Shown: positions 16,468 through 24,611 of the stretch, one piece after another
Position numbering within the stretch: the first letter of the stretch is position 1
Layout of the letters: each line of letters begins with the position of its first letter
Assembly: GCA_002437735.1 (NCBI GenBank)
Contig: DJRC01000072.1
Span: 4,577-46,465 of the forward strand
Reading direction: 5' to 3'
Length of the DNA: 41,889 bases
From: Oscillospiraceae bacterium UBA6370
Lineage (GTDB): Bacteria; Bacillota; Clostridia; Oscillospirales; Oscillospiraceae
Program-made: the position numbers and the translations under genes
Notes under the pieces: generated by a model
Database searches by the model: none
Told to the model about the DNA's origin: nothing
The model's input: only the letters and a program-made list of their open reading frames with translations

Positions 16468-17292
16468 TTAAGTATTATCCTTCGGCTGCACCCTCGCGCT
16501 GAGGTAGGCCGCGAGCGCGCCGAGGGCGGCGGCCAGCAGGCAGGTCAGCACGTCGCGCACGCCGTCATAGTGCAGGGGGATGATGACGACCGTCGAGGCC
16601 AGCACGATGCCGAACACGGCGTGGTAGAAAAGCGGGTAATGCGCCCGGAAGCACCAGTTCACCACGCGCGCGAGCGTCAGCACGATGAGCGCCATGCCGA
16701 GCAGCCACGGCAGGATCACCGCCATGTCAAGCCTTGCGAAGCCCTCCGCCATCGGCGTGAACAGCCCGACCGCCATCAGGATGGAGGAGGACGTCATGCC
16801 CGGCACGATCAGGCTCAGACCCCAGAGCAGGCCGCAGAAGAGAAAACCGAAAAAGTTTGCCTGCATCGTGTAGAACGCGCCATACTGCGCGTAGAGCAAA
16901 ATGGCGGAGAGGGCAAGAAAGCTGACCGCGCAGGAAAGGTACGCGCCGCGTCCACGCCCCTGCGCGCCCGCCTCGCCCCACAGGCTCGGAAGCGTGCCGA
17001 GGATCAGGCCGATGAACAGGCAGGTCGCGAGCTTTTCCGAGCGGTCAAACAGCACGAGGATCAGCCCGCCGCCGCACAGAAAGCCGAGGATCGCGCCGGC
17101 GCCGACCGGCAGCAGGAGGGCAAGGTGTCGGCGCAGCCCGTCGAGCGGGTGCGCGAGCACCTCCATCACCGGACGGTAGATACCGAAGATGACCGACAGC
17201 ACGCCGCCGGAAATGCCCGGCAGGATGCCGCCCGCGCCGATGATGAAGCCCTGCACCAGCCGCAGCAGGACCGTCTTGATGGAGAAGCCCAT
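16468..17292 (-). CDS. popT: DUF368 polyprenyl-phosphate translocase (PopT family)
   Basis: DUF368 proteins (PopT) are reported to return undecaprenyl phosphate across the cytoplasmic membrane for reuse in wall and glycan synthesis. The 274-residue product is almost entirely hydrophobic. It has the duplicated family signature: GAGGILPGISGGVLSVIFG in the first half and LIVPGMTSSSILMAVGLF in the second, each a re-entrant-type Pro/Gly loop. The ATG at 17292 was chosen because GAGAGGC precedes it. It starts one base after the stop of the upstream dehydrogenase. An 18-codon upward extension of the frame lies inside that gene. It is the last gene of a three-gene operon. The link between its transport role and the two upstream oxidoreductases is unknown. 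Confidence 0.88.
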   Translation of the reverse strand: MGFSIKTVLLRLVQGFIIGAGGILPGISGGVLSVIFGIYRPVMEVLAHPLDGLRRHLALLLPVGAGAILGFLCGGGLILVLFDRSEKLATCLFIGLILGTLPSLWGEAGAQGRGRGAYLSCAVSFLALSAILLYAQYGAFYTMQANFFGFLFCGLLWGLSLIVPGMTSSSILMAVGLFTPMAEGFARLDMAVILPWLLGMALIVLTLARVVNWCFRAHYPLFYHAVFGIVLASTVVIIPLHYDGVRDVLTCLLAAALGALAAYLSARVQPKDNT

Positions 17293-17293
17293 T

Positions 17294-18265
17294 TTAATAG
17301 CCTCTCTTGCGGTCGACCAGGTGCGCGAGCGGACGGCCCGCAGCATAGTTTTCCAGATCGTCGCAGAACATCTGCACGCTCTTGTCGCAGGTGTAGCCGA
17401 GCGTCATGTTGCCCGCGACGTGCGGCGTGAGCAGCAGATTTTTCGCGCGGCGCAGCGGATGGTCGGCGGGCAGCGGCTCGGGCACGACCACGTCGAGCGC
17501 TGCGCCGGCGAGCCGTCCGGCGTTGAGCGCGTCGCAGAGCGCCTCCTGGTCGATGGCGGTGCCTCGGCCGACGTTCACGACGAAGGCATTGTCGGGCAGC
17601 AGCGCGATGCGCTCGCGCGAGAGGATGCCCACGGTCTCCGCCGTGGAGGGCAGCGCCATGACAAGAAGATCCGTTTCCGGCAGGACGCTGTCCAGCTCCG
17701 CGATGGCATGGATGGAGGTAAACGCCGGGTCGGAGGGCCTGACTGTGCGGCGCACGCCGGTGATGCACGCGGGATGGAACGCCTGCGCGCGGCGGGCAAA
17801 CTCCGTGCCGATGTCGCCCGTGCCGAGCACGGTGATGCGCGCGCCGTGCAGCGAGCGGATGCCGCCGGGGAGAGTTTCCCAGCCGCCCGCACGGATGATC
17901 TCGGTATATTCCATCTGGCGGCGCAGCAGCATCAGGCAGACCATGATGAGATGCTCGGAGATGGTGGTGCCGTAGGCGCCGGAGGAGTTGGTGAGCCGGC
18001 AGTCGGAATTCTGATACAGGCTCTCGTCGCAGAAGCGGTCCACGCCCGCCCAGCAGCAGCAATACCACTTGAGGCTCTTCGCGCTGCGGATGACCTTCTG
18101 CGAGCAGTGCCCGTAGAGGATCTCGCAGTCGTCTACCCTGCCGACCGCCGCGGCGGATGAGGGGAAGTATTCGATCTCATAGCCGTATCTGTCTGCCGCC
18201 TCGTTGAGCTGACGCTCGTATTTGTCGTTGAGAAAGTCGATAATGACGCCGATCTTTTTAGCCAT
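17294..18265 (-). CDS. D-isomer-specific 2-hydroxyacid dehydrogenase family protein
   Basis: An NAD(P)-dependent cytosolic oxidoreductase of the D-2-hydroxyacid dehydrogenase family, 323 residues. The Rossmann motif VLGTGDIGTEFARRA lies near 145-160. The family signature NVGRGTAIDQEALCDAL carries the catalytic Arg. A Glu lies near VVPEPLP, and the catalytic His is in LLTPHVAGNM. The N-terminal lid includes WYCCCWAGVDRFCDES, with an unusual Cys triplet. The gene starts 8 bases inside the 3' end of the FAD-protein gene and ends one base before popT, so the three are one operon. The substrate is unpredictable. A glyoxylate/hydroxypyruvate-reductase-like role is only a family-level guess. Confidence 0.88.
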   Translation of the reverse strand: MAKKIGVIIDFLNDKYERQLNEAADRYGYEIEYFPSSAAAVGRVDDCEILYGHCSQKVIRSAKSLKWYCCCWAGVDRFCDESLYQNSDCRLTNSSGAYGTTISEHLIMVCLMLLRRQMEYTEIIRAGGWETLPGGIRSLHGARITVLGTGDIGTEFARRAQAFHPACITGVRRTVRPSDPAFTSIHAIAELDSVLPETDLLVMALPSTAETVGILSRERIALLPDNAFVVNVGRGTAIDQEALCDALNAGRLAGAALDVVVPEPLPADHPLRRAKNLLLTPHVAGNMTLGYTCDKSVQMFCDDLENYAAGRPLAHLVDRKRGY

Positions 18266-19850
18266 GCTGAGTGATCTCCTTTATAATTTGTTCCGCGCAG
18301 CGCATCCCGTCCGCCGCCGCAGAGAGAATGCCGCCGGCATAGCCGGCGCCCTCGCCGCAGGGATAGAGCCCGCGCAGAGCGGTTTGATAGGTATCGTCGC
18401 GCACGATGCGCACGGGGGAGCTGGAGCGCGTCTCCACCGCGGTGAGCACCGCGTCGGGCGCGGCGAAGCCGCGCAGCTTTTTCTCCAGCAGCGGCAGCGC
18501 CTCCTCCAGCGCCTCGCAGACGAAATCCGGCAGACACTCGTGCAGGTCGCACCAGCGCACGGCGGGGCGGTAGGTCGGCTTGACTCTCCCCGGTCCGATC
18601 GACGGGCGGTGCGCGAGGAAATCGCCGACCGTCTGCGCGGGAGCGGCGTAGCCCCCGCCGCCGAGGGCGTAGGCGGCCTCCTCCAGCCGACGCTGAAAGG
18701 CGACGCCCGCGAGCACATCCGTGCCGCCGAAGTCCTCCGGCGTAACGGAGACGAGCAGCCCGCCGTTGATGTTTTCGCCGTCGCGCGCCAGCTCACTCAT
18801 ACCGTTCGTGACCACGCGGCCCGCTTCGCTTGCCGCGGCGACGACCTGTCCGCCGGGGCAGACGCAGAACGAGAACACGCCGCGTCCCGCCGCCGTGTGG
18901 GCCGAGAGCTTATACGAGGTCGGCGGCAGCGCGGGGTGGCCCGCGTACTGCTTATACTGCTGCGCGTCCATGTCGCTCTGGCGGTGCTCGATGCGCACGC
19001 CCACGGCAAAGGGCTTCGGCTCCATCGGGATGCCCGCGCCGCGCAGCATGGCGAAGGTGTCGCGCGCACTGTGACCGACCGCGAGCACCGCGTGCTGCGC
19101 GGGGAGCGTGTACGTTCCGTCGGGAGACGTGACCCGCAGCGCGGCGAGCCGTCCGTCCCTCCGCTCCAGTCCGGTGACCTGATGAGCGAAGCGCACCTCC
19201 GCGCCGAGGGAAAGCAGCTCCTGCCGCAGATTCTGCAAAACGGTGTAGAGCCGGTCGGTGCCGATGTGCGGCTTGGCGTCGATGAGGATATCCTCGCTCG
19301 CGCCGAACGCGGCGAACTCCTCTAAAATGCAGCGGTGGCGGACGTCCTTCGTGCCGGTGTTGAGCTTGCCGTCGGAAAACGTGCCCGCGCCGCCCTCGCC
19401 GAACTGGACGTTCGAGCGCTCGTTCAGCTCGCCCGTTGCCCAGAAGCGCTCGACGTCGCGCCGCCTCCGCTCAACGCATTCGCCGCGCTCGAGCAGGATG
19501 GGCCGCGCGCCGCAGCGGGCGAGCACCAGCGCCGCGAACAGTCCCGCAGGGCCCGCGCCGATCACGACGGGGCGCACGGCGGGAGCGGCAATCATCGGCG
19601 GCAGCTCGTAAAAGACGGGCGCGTAGACGCTGACGCTTTTGTTCCTCGCGCGGCGCAGCACCCTTTCCTCGTTCTCGAGCGCGGCGGAAACCGTATAAAT
19701 AAACGTCACACCGTCGCGCGCGTCGATGCTGCGGCGGAGAATGTGCAGCGCAGGAAGAGGCGTTTTGATGCGCAGCGCCGCCGCGGCGCGTTCGTATAAT
19801 AATGCCTCGCTCTCGCCCGGGGCGAGCTTCAGCCCTTCGATCTTCAGCAT
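18258..19850 (-). CDS. FAD-dependent dehydrogenase, COG2509 family
   Basis: An uncharacterised flavoprotein of 530 residues. Residues 1-90 form a small N-terminal domain (LKIEGLKLAPGESEALL). The FAD dinucleotide-binding motif VVIGAGPAGLFAALVLARCG is at about 93-112. The family-typical segment QFGEGGAGTFSDGKLNTG follows. A second motif is HAVLAVGHSARDTF, and the C-terminal FAD site is LYPCGEGAGYAGGILSAAADG. It is widespread in Firmicutes and its substrate has not been established. AAAGGAG before the ATG at 19850 sets the start. It is the first gene of the operon with the 2-hydroxyacid dehydrogenase and popT. Confidence 0.9.
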   Translation of the reverse strand: MLKIEGLKLAPGESEALLYERAAAALRIKTPLPALHILRRSIDARDGVTFIYTVSAALENEERVLRRARNKSVSVYAPVFYELPPMIAAPAVRPVVIGAGPAGLFAALVLARCGARPILLERGECVERRRRDVERFWATGELNERSNVQFGEGGAGTFSDGKLNTGTKDVRHRCILEEFAAFGASEDILIDAKPHIGTDRLYTVLQNLRQELLSLGAEVRFAHQVTGLERRDGRLAALRVTSPDGTYTLPAQHAVLAVGHSARDTFAMLRGAGIPMEPKPFAVGVRIEHRQSDMDAQQYKQYAGHPALPPTSYKLSAHTAAGRGVFSFCVCPGGQVVAAASEAGRVVTNGMSELARDGENINGGLLVSVTPEDFGGTDVLAGVAFQRRLEEAAYALGGGGYAAPAQTVGDFLAHRPSIGPGRVKPTYRPAVRWCDLHECLPDFVCEALEEALPLLEKKLRGFAAPDAVLTAVETRSSSPVRIVRDDTYQTALRGLYPCGEGAGYAGGILSAAADGMRCAEQIIKEITQHG

Positions 19851-19884
19851 GGCGGCGCTCCTTTCGTATCGGGAAATCGGCTTT

Positions 19885-19913
19885 ATTGTAGTATATCCGA
19901 ATGTCCCGCGCAA
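19885..19913 (-). promoter_or_regulatory. Sigma-A promoter of the FAD protein-dehydrogenase-popT operon
   Basis: Minus strand: TTGCGC (19908-19913), a 17-base spacer, and TACAAT (19885-19890), about 35 bases before the start codon. Confidence 0.75.
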
Positions 19914-20073
19914 GCTATTTTTTCCAATTCGGCCATTCTTCAGAATTTCTTTATCGACTATTCAAAAAAAGTTCAAAAAAATTCGTTCCAGCTTCACGAA
20001 ATGGACATAAACAAGGCTTATTATCAGTAGCATCCAAGGAAAAGCAAACGCTTCACGGCAAGGAGGCTTATTT

Positions 20074-21486
20074 ATGTATTACGAAGACGAAAACAACCTG
20101 TACCACTACAGCTACCGCAAGGGCGACAAGGCGGAGAATGTCCGCGACGTGGACTACACCGAGGTGCCGGACACCGCGGCAAAGGCAGACCCCTGGGAGG
20201 AAAAGAAGCCGAAGAAGAATCGGCTGGGACTGAAGCTCGCCGCGCTGGCGCTCGCCTGCGCGCTCATCGGCGGCGCGGCGGGCGCGGGCATCACGCACCA
20301 TGCCATTACCTCCGCGCACGGCTCGACGCAGATCGAGGTCTCCGACCGTCAGGTCGCCGAGGTCCGGCAGGTCAAGGTGGACGGCAAGCAGCAGCTCACC
20401 ATGCCGGAGGTCTACGCCGCCAACGTCAACAGCGTTGTGAGCATCAACGTGTCCACCACGACGAACGTCTTCGGCCGCACGACCGAGGCCGCGGCCAGCG
20501 GCAGCGGCTTCTTCCTCACGAAGGACGGTTACATCCTCACGAACTACCACGTCATCGACGGCGCGACGAGCGTCAAGGTGACGACCTATGACGGCGCGAC
20601 CTACGATGCCGCCATCGTCGGCGGCGACGAGGACTACGATATCGCCGTCATCAAGGTCGAGGGTAGCGACTTCCAGCCCGTTCTGCTCGGCGATTCCGGC
20701 AAGCTCCAGATCGGCGAGGCGGTCGCCGCGGTCGGCAACCCGCTCGGCGAGCTGACCTTCTCCATGTCGCAGGGCATCGTCTCCTGCGTGAACCGCGCCA
20801 TCAATGTGGACGGCACGCCGTTCAACATGATCCAGGTCGACTGCTCCATCAACCCCGGCAACTCCGGCGGCCCGCTGTTCAACAGCTACGGTGAGGTCGT
20901 GGGCATCGTGTCCGCGAAGTATTCGAGCTATTCCAACACCACCGTCGAGGGCATAGGCTTTGCCATCCCCATCAACGACGTCATTTCCATGGTCGAGGAC
21001 ATTATGACCAACGGCTATGTGACCAACAAGCCCTATCTGGGCATCTCCGCCGGCACGCTGACGGCCACCATGGCGCAGCAGTACCGTTACAGCATCAGCG
21101 AGGGCGTGTTCGTTTACTCCGTCGATGAGGGCGGCGCGGCGGACAAGGCGGGGCTGAAGATGGGCGACGTCATCACCAAGATCGGTGACAAGACCATCAC
21201 GAGCTACGAGGATCTCGTCGCGGCCAAGAAGAGCTACAGCGCGGGCGACACCGCGACCTTCACCATCTACCGCGAGGGACAGACGCAGACCGTTGAGCTG
21301 ACCTTCGACGCCACCCCGCAGACGCAGGAAACGGCGCAGGACAACAGCCAGCAGCAGCAACAGGGCGGCAATAACGGCGGAAACGGCGGCTATTACTATA
21401 ACCCGTGGAGCTTCTTCAATGACTTCTTCGGCGGCGGCTACTACGGCGGCAGCAGCTATTCCGCCGACAGCGGCGACGCGGCCTGA
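20074..21486 (+). CDS. htrA: HtrA/DegP-like trypsin-type serine protease with PDZ domain
   Basis: An envelope quality-control protease of 470 residues. A 50-residue charged cytosolic N-terminus (Tyr/Asp/Lys-rich) precedes one membrane helix at about 51-73, giving an N-in topology. The protease domain has His159 in TNYHVID, Asp189 in DYDIAVIKV and nucleophile Ser264 in NPGNSGGPLF. A PDZ domain follows (about 330-415, KPYLGISAGTL to VELTFD). The C-terminus is a Gln/Asn then Gly/Tyr-rich tail of about 50 residues (QQQQQGGNNGG, GGGYYGGSS). AAGGAGG precedes the ATG. The upstream A/T-rich 220 bases show no clear -35/-10 pair for this gene, which may depend on another sigma factor. A terminator follows. 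Confidence 0.95.
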   Translation: MYYEDENNLYHYSYRKGDKAENVRDVDYTEVPDTAAKADPWEEKKPKKNRLGLKLAALALACALIGGAAGAGITHHAITSAHGSTQIEVSDRQVAEVRQVKVDGKQQLTMPEVYAANVNSVVSINVSTTTNVFGRTTEAAASGSGFFLTKDGYILTNYHVIDGATSVKVTTYDGATYDAAIVGGDEDYDIAVIKVEGSDFQPVLLGDSGKLQIGEAVAAVGNPLGELTFSMSQGIVSCVNRAINVDGTPFNMIQVDCSINPGNSGGPLFNSYGEVVGIVSAKYSSYSNTTVEGIGFAIPINDVISMVEDIMTNGYVTNKPYLGISAGTLTATMAQQYRYSISEGVFVYSVDEGGAADKAGLKMGDVITKIGDKTITSYEDLVAAKKSYSAGDTATFTIYREGQTQTVELTFDATPQTQETAQDNSQQQQQGGNNGGNGGYYYNPWSFFNDFFGGGYYGGSSYSADSGDAA

Positions 21487-21509
21487 GCAAAACAGCATAC
21501 GCGATACGG

Positions 21510-21539
21510 AAAGGGCGGCTCATCGGAGCCGTCCTTTTT
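21510..21539 (+). terminator. Terminator after htrA
   Basis: AAAGGGCGGCTC pairs with GAGCCGTCCTTT (one G-U pair) around ATCG, followed by a T-run. Confidence 0.88.
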
Positions 21540-21591
21540 GCCGCGTTTTGCCGCGCAAAAATAAGGACTTCCGCTTTTGGAAAAACTGTGG

Positions 21592-21597
21592 TATAAT
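21592..21597 (+). promoter_or_regulatory. Extended -10 promoter of the dusB operon
   Basis: Perfect TATAAT preceded by TGG, i.e. TGnTATAAT. No good -35 stands 17 bases upstream (TTCCGC), consistent with an extended -10 promoter. It lies 38 bases before the dusB ATG. Confidence 0.7.
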
Positions 21598-21634
21598 TTT
21601 CTTCTATGAAAACACGGTGAGGGAGGGAACGCCC

Positions 21635-22606
21635 ATGCGCATCGGTACGGTGGAAATCAACTCGCAGCTCGCGCTCGCGCCGATGGCGGGCGTGACCGAC
21701 GCGGCGTTCCGCGAACTGTGCGCGTCCCTCGGCGCGGGACTGACGTGTACGGAGCTCGTGAGCTCGAAGGCACTCTGCTATCAGGATAAAAAGAGCCGCA
21801 CGCTGCTCGCGCCCTTTCCGGGCGAGCACCCGATGCAGGCGCAGATCTTCGGCAGCGACCCGGTCTGCATGGCCGAGGCCGCGCAGATCGCCATCGAGGC
21901 GAGCGGCGCGGACATTCTGGACATCAACATGGGCTGCCCGGTCGGCAAGATCGTCAACAACGGCGACGGCTCGGCGCTGATGCGCGACCCCGAAAAGGCG
22001 GCGCGCATCGCCGAGGCGGTGGTCAGGGCGATCAGCGTTCCGGTCACGGTGAAGATGCGCCGCGGCTGGGACAAGGGCAGCGTCAACGCGCCGGAGCTGG
22101 CCGTGCTGCTCGAGTCCGTCGGCGTCGCGGGCATCACCGTCCATGGGCGCACCCGCGTGCAGATGTACGGCGGGCAGGCGGACTGGTCGACCATCTGCGA
22201 GGTGAAGGAAGCGGTGAACATTCCCGTTATCGCCAACGGCGATGTTTTTACCCCGGAAAATGCGATAAAAGCTCTGAAGCTCACCGGCGCAGACGCGGTG
22301 ATGATCGGGCGTGGCTGCTTCGGCAATCCGTGGCTCTTTCAGCAGTGCAAAGCCGCGCTCGAGGGCAAGACGATCCCGCCGCTGCCGCCGCTTGCCGAGC
22401 GCTGTGACACGCTGGTGCGCCAGATCGAGCGCAGCGCGGAGCTCCGCAATGAAAAGGTCGCGCTGCTCGAGGCACGGCGGCACTACTGCTGGTATCTCAA
22501 GGGCGTGAAATACGCCAACTACTATAAAGACCAGATCAACCGCATGGAAACGCTTGAGGATCTTTACCGTGTCACAGCGGGCATCAAGCGCGATCTGAGC
22601 GATTGA
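21635..22606 (+). CDS. dusB: tRNA-dihydrouridine synthase
   Basis: An FMN- and NADPH-dependent enzyme reducing uridines in the tRNA D-loop, 323 residues. It has the TIM-barrel opening LALAPMAGVTDAAFR and the family signature DINMGCPVGKIVNNGDGSAL with catalytic Cys101. VKMRRGWD, TVHGRTRVQMY and the FMN-phosphate segment ADAVMIGRGCFGNPW follow. The C-terminal helical tRNA-binding domain carries HYCWYLKG. The ATG at 21635 follows GAGGGAGGG. It precedes the ECF sigma gene by 15 bases with no terminator, so the housekeeping tRNA modifier probably drives sigma transcription. Confidence 0.94.
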   Translation: MRIGTVEINSQLALAPMAGVTDAAFRELCASLGAGLTCTELVSSKALCYQDKKSRTLLAPFPGEHPMQAQIFGSDPVCMAEAAQIAIEASGADILDINMGCPVGKIVNNGDGSALMRDPEKAARIAEAVVRAISVPVTVKMRRGWDKGSVNAPELAVLLESVGVAGITVHGRTRVQMYGGQADWSTICEVKEAVNIPVIANGDVFTPENAIKALKLTGADAVMIGRGCFGNPWLFQQCKAALEGKTIPPLPPLAERCDTLVRQIERSAELRNEKVALLEARRHYCWYLKGVKYANYYKDQINRMETLEDLYRVTAGIKRDLSD

Positions 22607-22621
22607 ACACACGGAGCGGAC

Positions 22622-23242
22622 ATGAACGAAAGTGAACTGATCCAAGCCGCGCGCGGCGGCGACGAGGCAGCCTTTGAACAGCTCGTCCGGCTGCACGAAA
22701 AGAAAATATACAACCTCTGCCTGCGTATGTGCGGCAGCAGCGAGGACGCGGCGGAGGCTGCGCAGGATACCTTCCTCGCCCTCTGGCGGGGACTGGAGGG
22801 CTTCCGTGAGGACGCAGCGCTGTCCACTTGGCTCTACCGTCTGGCGAGCAACGCCTGCATTGACCTGCTGCGGCGCAACAAGCGCACGGTGGACGGCGTA
22901 TCGCTCGACGACGAGGACGTACACCTTGAGGTGCGCGACCGCGCGCCCACGCCGGAGGAGCACGTCGAGGGTCGGGAGACGCAGCGGCGGGTGCGCGAGG
23001 GACTTGCCGCCCTGCCGGAGGATTACCGGCGTGTGCTCGTGCTGCGCGAGCTGCACCAGCTCAGCTACGCGGAGATCTGCGAGGTCACGGAGCTGGAGCT
23101 GGGCACGGTAAAAAGCCGCATCAACCGCGCGCGGCTGCTGCTGCGAAATTATTTGGCGGCAGACGGGAACTTTTTTGAAAAGCCAGCGTCAAAGGTTACA
23201 GAATGTAATCAGACTGTCGGAGGGGAGAGGAACGCAATATGA
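22622..23242 (+). CDS. ECF sigma factor (SigW/RpoE-like)
   Basis: A 206-residue ECF sigma factor. Region 2 is FEQLVRLHEKKIYNLCLRM followed by DAAEAAQDTFLALWRGLEGF and STWLYRLASNACIDLLRR. Region 4 is LPEDYRRVLVLRELHQLSYA and ICEVTELELGTVKSRINRAR. The C-terminal 25 residues (NFFEKPASKVTECNQTVG) go past the usual end of region 4. Its stop overlaps the anti-sigma start as ATGA. This is the classical stress-response pair, more similar to SigW/RpoE than the one at 5027, and has a zinc anti-sigma partner. The signal and regulon are not deducible. Ribosome binding site: ACACGGAGCGGAC, weak. Confidence 0.93.
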   Translation: MNESELIQAARGGDEAAFEQLVRLHEKKIYNLCLRMCGSSEDAAEAAQDTFLALWRGLEGFREDAALSTWLYRLASNACIDLLRRNKRTVDGVSLDDEDVHLEVRDRAPTPEEHVEGRETQRRVREGLAALPEDYRRVLVLRELHQLSYAEICEVTELELGTVKSRINRARLLLRNYLAADGNFFEKPASKVTECNQTVGGERNAI

Positions 23243-24102
23243 GGAAATGTGAAGAATTTGCGCCGCTGCTCTCGGCCTTTGTTGACGGAGAGCTGACGGA
23301 GGAGGAGCGCGCGGAGGTACTCGCCCATGTGAGCGAGTGTGAGGAATGCAGAAGGCTGCTCGGTGAGCTGACGGCCCTGCACGCCGCCCTCGGCGAGCTG
23401 GAGGACGAGGACGTGCCCGAGGGCTTCACGGAGGGCGTGATGGCGGCGGTGCGCGCGGAAAAGGCGGCGGCAAAGCCGCAGGCGAAAAAGCGGAGCGCAT
23501 GGCGGCGGTGGATGCCGATGGCAGCCTGCGCGGCGATCGTCGCACTCGCGGCGGCGGTAACGATCCCGCAGATGGGTCAGAAGAAGGCAGCGGACAGCGC
23601 CGCGCCCGCCGCGCCGGAGAACGCGCAGATGTATGCGGCGGATACCTTCGATGCGACGGCCGGCGCTTCAGCGCCCGACACCGAGGATGAGCCGGCCGAG
23701 CAGCGCTGCGAAATGGTGCAGTCCAACTCCTACTATACCGCGCTCGACGGCACGCCGACGGACTCCGGCATGGCCAAGACCGCAGACGGCCAAGAGGCCG
23801 AATATTCCTGCGAGACAGTCGCTATCGGCGAGAGCGGCGAGGAGGGCAGCCTGCTTGCCGCGTGGTACGGCCCCGTGGCGCTTGCGCTGTACGGCGTGGG
23901 CGCGACGGACTATGTGACGGAAAACGGCGGCGTGAGAGCCGACGACGCGGGAGCCTATTATGTCCCCATCGGCGCGCTGCGCGCGCTGCCGGAGGGCCTT
24001 GCCATGACGGACGCGCAGGCGGAAGCGCTCGCGCTCGCTCCTGCGGACGCGGAGTGGGTGATCGTCTGCCCCGATGACGACAGCGAGGTGCCGCAGCCGT
24101 GA
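23239..24102 (+). CDS. Zinc-binding transmembrane anti-sigma factor (RsiW-like)
   Basis: A 287-residue anti-sigma factor for the preceding ECF sigma. The cytoplasmic ZAS domain has His30-x3-Cys34-x2-Cys37 (AHVSECEEC), with Cys4 as a possible fourth ligand. A linker to about residue 88 leads to one membrane helix (about 91-108, WMPMAACAAIVALAAAV). An acidic, Ala-rich extracytoplasmic domain follows (110-287). In the RsiW paradigm, such proteins hold sigma at the membrane and are released by site-1 and site-2 proteolysis; neither protease is in this operon. GGAGGGGAGAGG precedes the ATG. Its 3' end overlaps the GTG start of lspA by 4 bases. The extracytoplasmic part shows no domain I recognise. 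Confidence 0.9.
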   Translation: MRKCEEFAPLLSAFVDGELTEEERAEVLAHVSECEECRRLLGELTALHAALGELEDEDVPEGFTEGVMAAVRAEKAAAKPQAKKRSAWRRWMPMAACAAIVALAAAVTIPQMGQKKAADSAAPAAPENAQMYAADTFDATAGASAPDTEDEPAEQRCEMVQSNSYYTALDGTPTDSGMAKTADGQEAEYSCETVAIGESGEEGSLLAAWYGPVALALYGVGATDYVTENGGVRADDAGAYYVPIGALRALPEGLAMTDAQAEALALAPADAEWVIVCPDDDSEVPQP

Positions 24103-24611
24103 AGAAGCGTTCGATGTGGCTCTGTCCTTTGGCTATCGCGGCTATCGTCGCGCTGGACCAGTGGGTAAAGTCCTATATCGTGGCTCATTTCGCCGTGGGC
24201 GAGAGCGCGGAGTTTGTCCCGCAGCTTCTGCGGCTGCACTATGTGCGCAATTTCGGCGCGGCGTGGTCGAGCTTTTCCGGTGAGCGCTGGCTGCTCATCG
24301 GCGTGACGGGCGCGGGGATGCTCGCGCTCGCGTGGCTGCTCGCGCGGATCGTGCGGCACCCGCTCGGCGTGTGGTCGCTGACCGCCGTGATCGGCGGCGG
24401 CGTGGGCAATCTCATTGATCGCATCCGCCTCGGCTATGTGGTGGATATGCTCGACTGCGCGTTCATCGAGTTTCCGGTTTTCAACGTCGCGGACTGCTTT
24501 GTGGTCTGCGGCACCGCCGCGGCGCTCGTTTACTACATTTGGATCTACCCGAACACCGACGCGAAGAATTGGGAGAAGGACCATGGAACCGATCCTGCTC
24601 AGGGCAAGTGA
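24099..24611 (+). CDS. lspA: Lipoprotein signal peptidase II
   Basis: A polytopic aspartyl protease that removes signal peptides from diacylglyceryl-prolipoproteins. The 170-residue product has four membrane segments. The conserved motifs are ALDQWVK, RNFGAAWSSF, the active-site GNLIDR with Asp107 and FNVAD with Asp132. These correspond to Asp102 and Asp129 of Bacillus LspA. It starts with GTG, overlapping the anti-sigma stop as GTGA. It overlaps rluD by 29 bases, so translation is coupled along the operon. lspA followed by rluD is a conserved Firmicutes pair. Confidence 0.96.
   Translation: MKKRSMWLCPLAIAAIVALDQWVKSYIVAHFAVGESAEFVPQLLRLHYVRNFGAAWSSFSGERWLLIGVTGAGMLALAWLLARIVRHPLGVWSLTAVIGGGVGNLIDRIRLGYVVDMLDCAFIEFPVFNVADCFVVCGTAAALVYYIWIYPNTDAKNWEKDHGTDPAQGK

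Noticed and set aside
19914..20040. A/T-rich run with repeated GTTCAAAAAAA before htrA as a phage or attachment site
   Set aside because: Only two short repeats, no flanking mobility genes; more likely promoter-region sequence.
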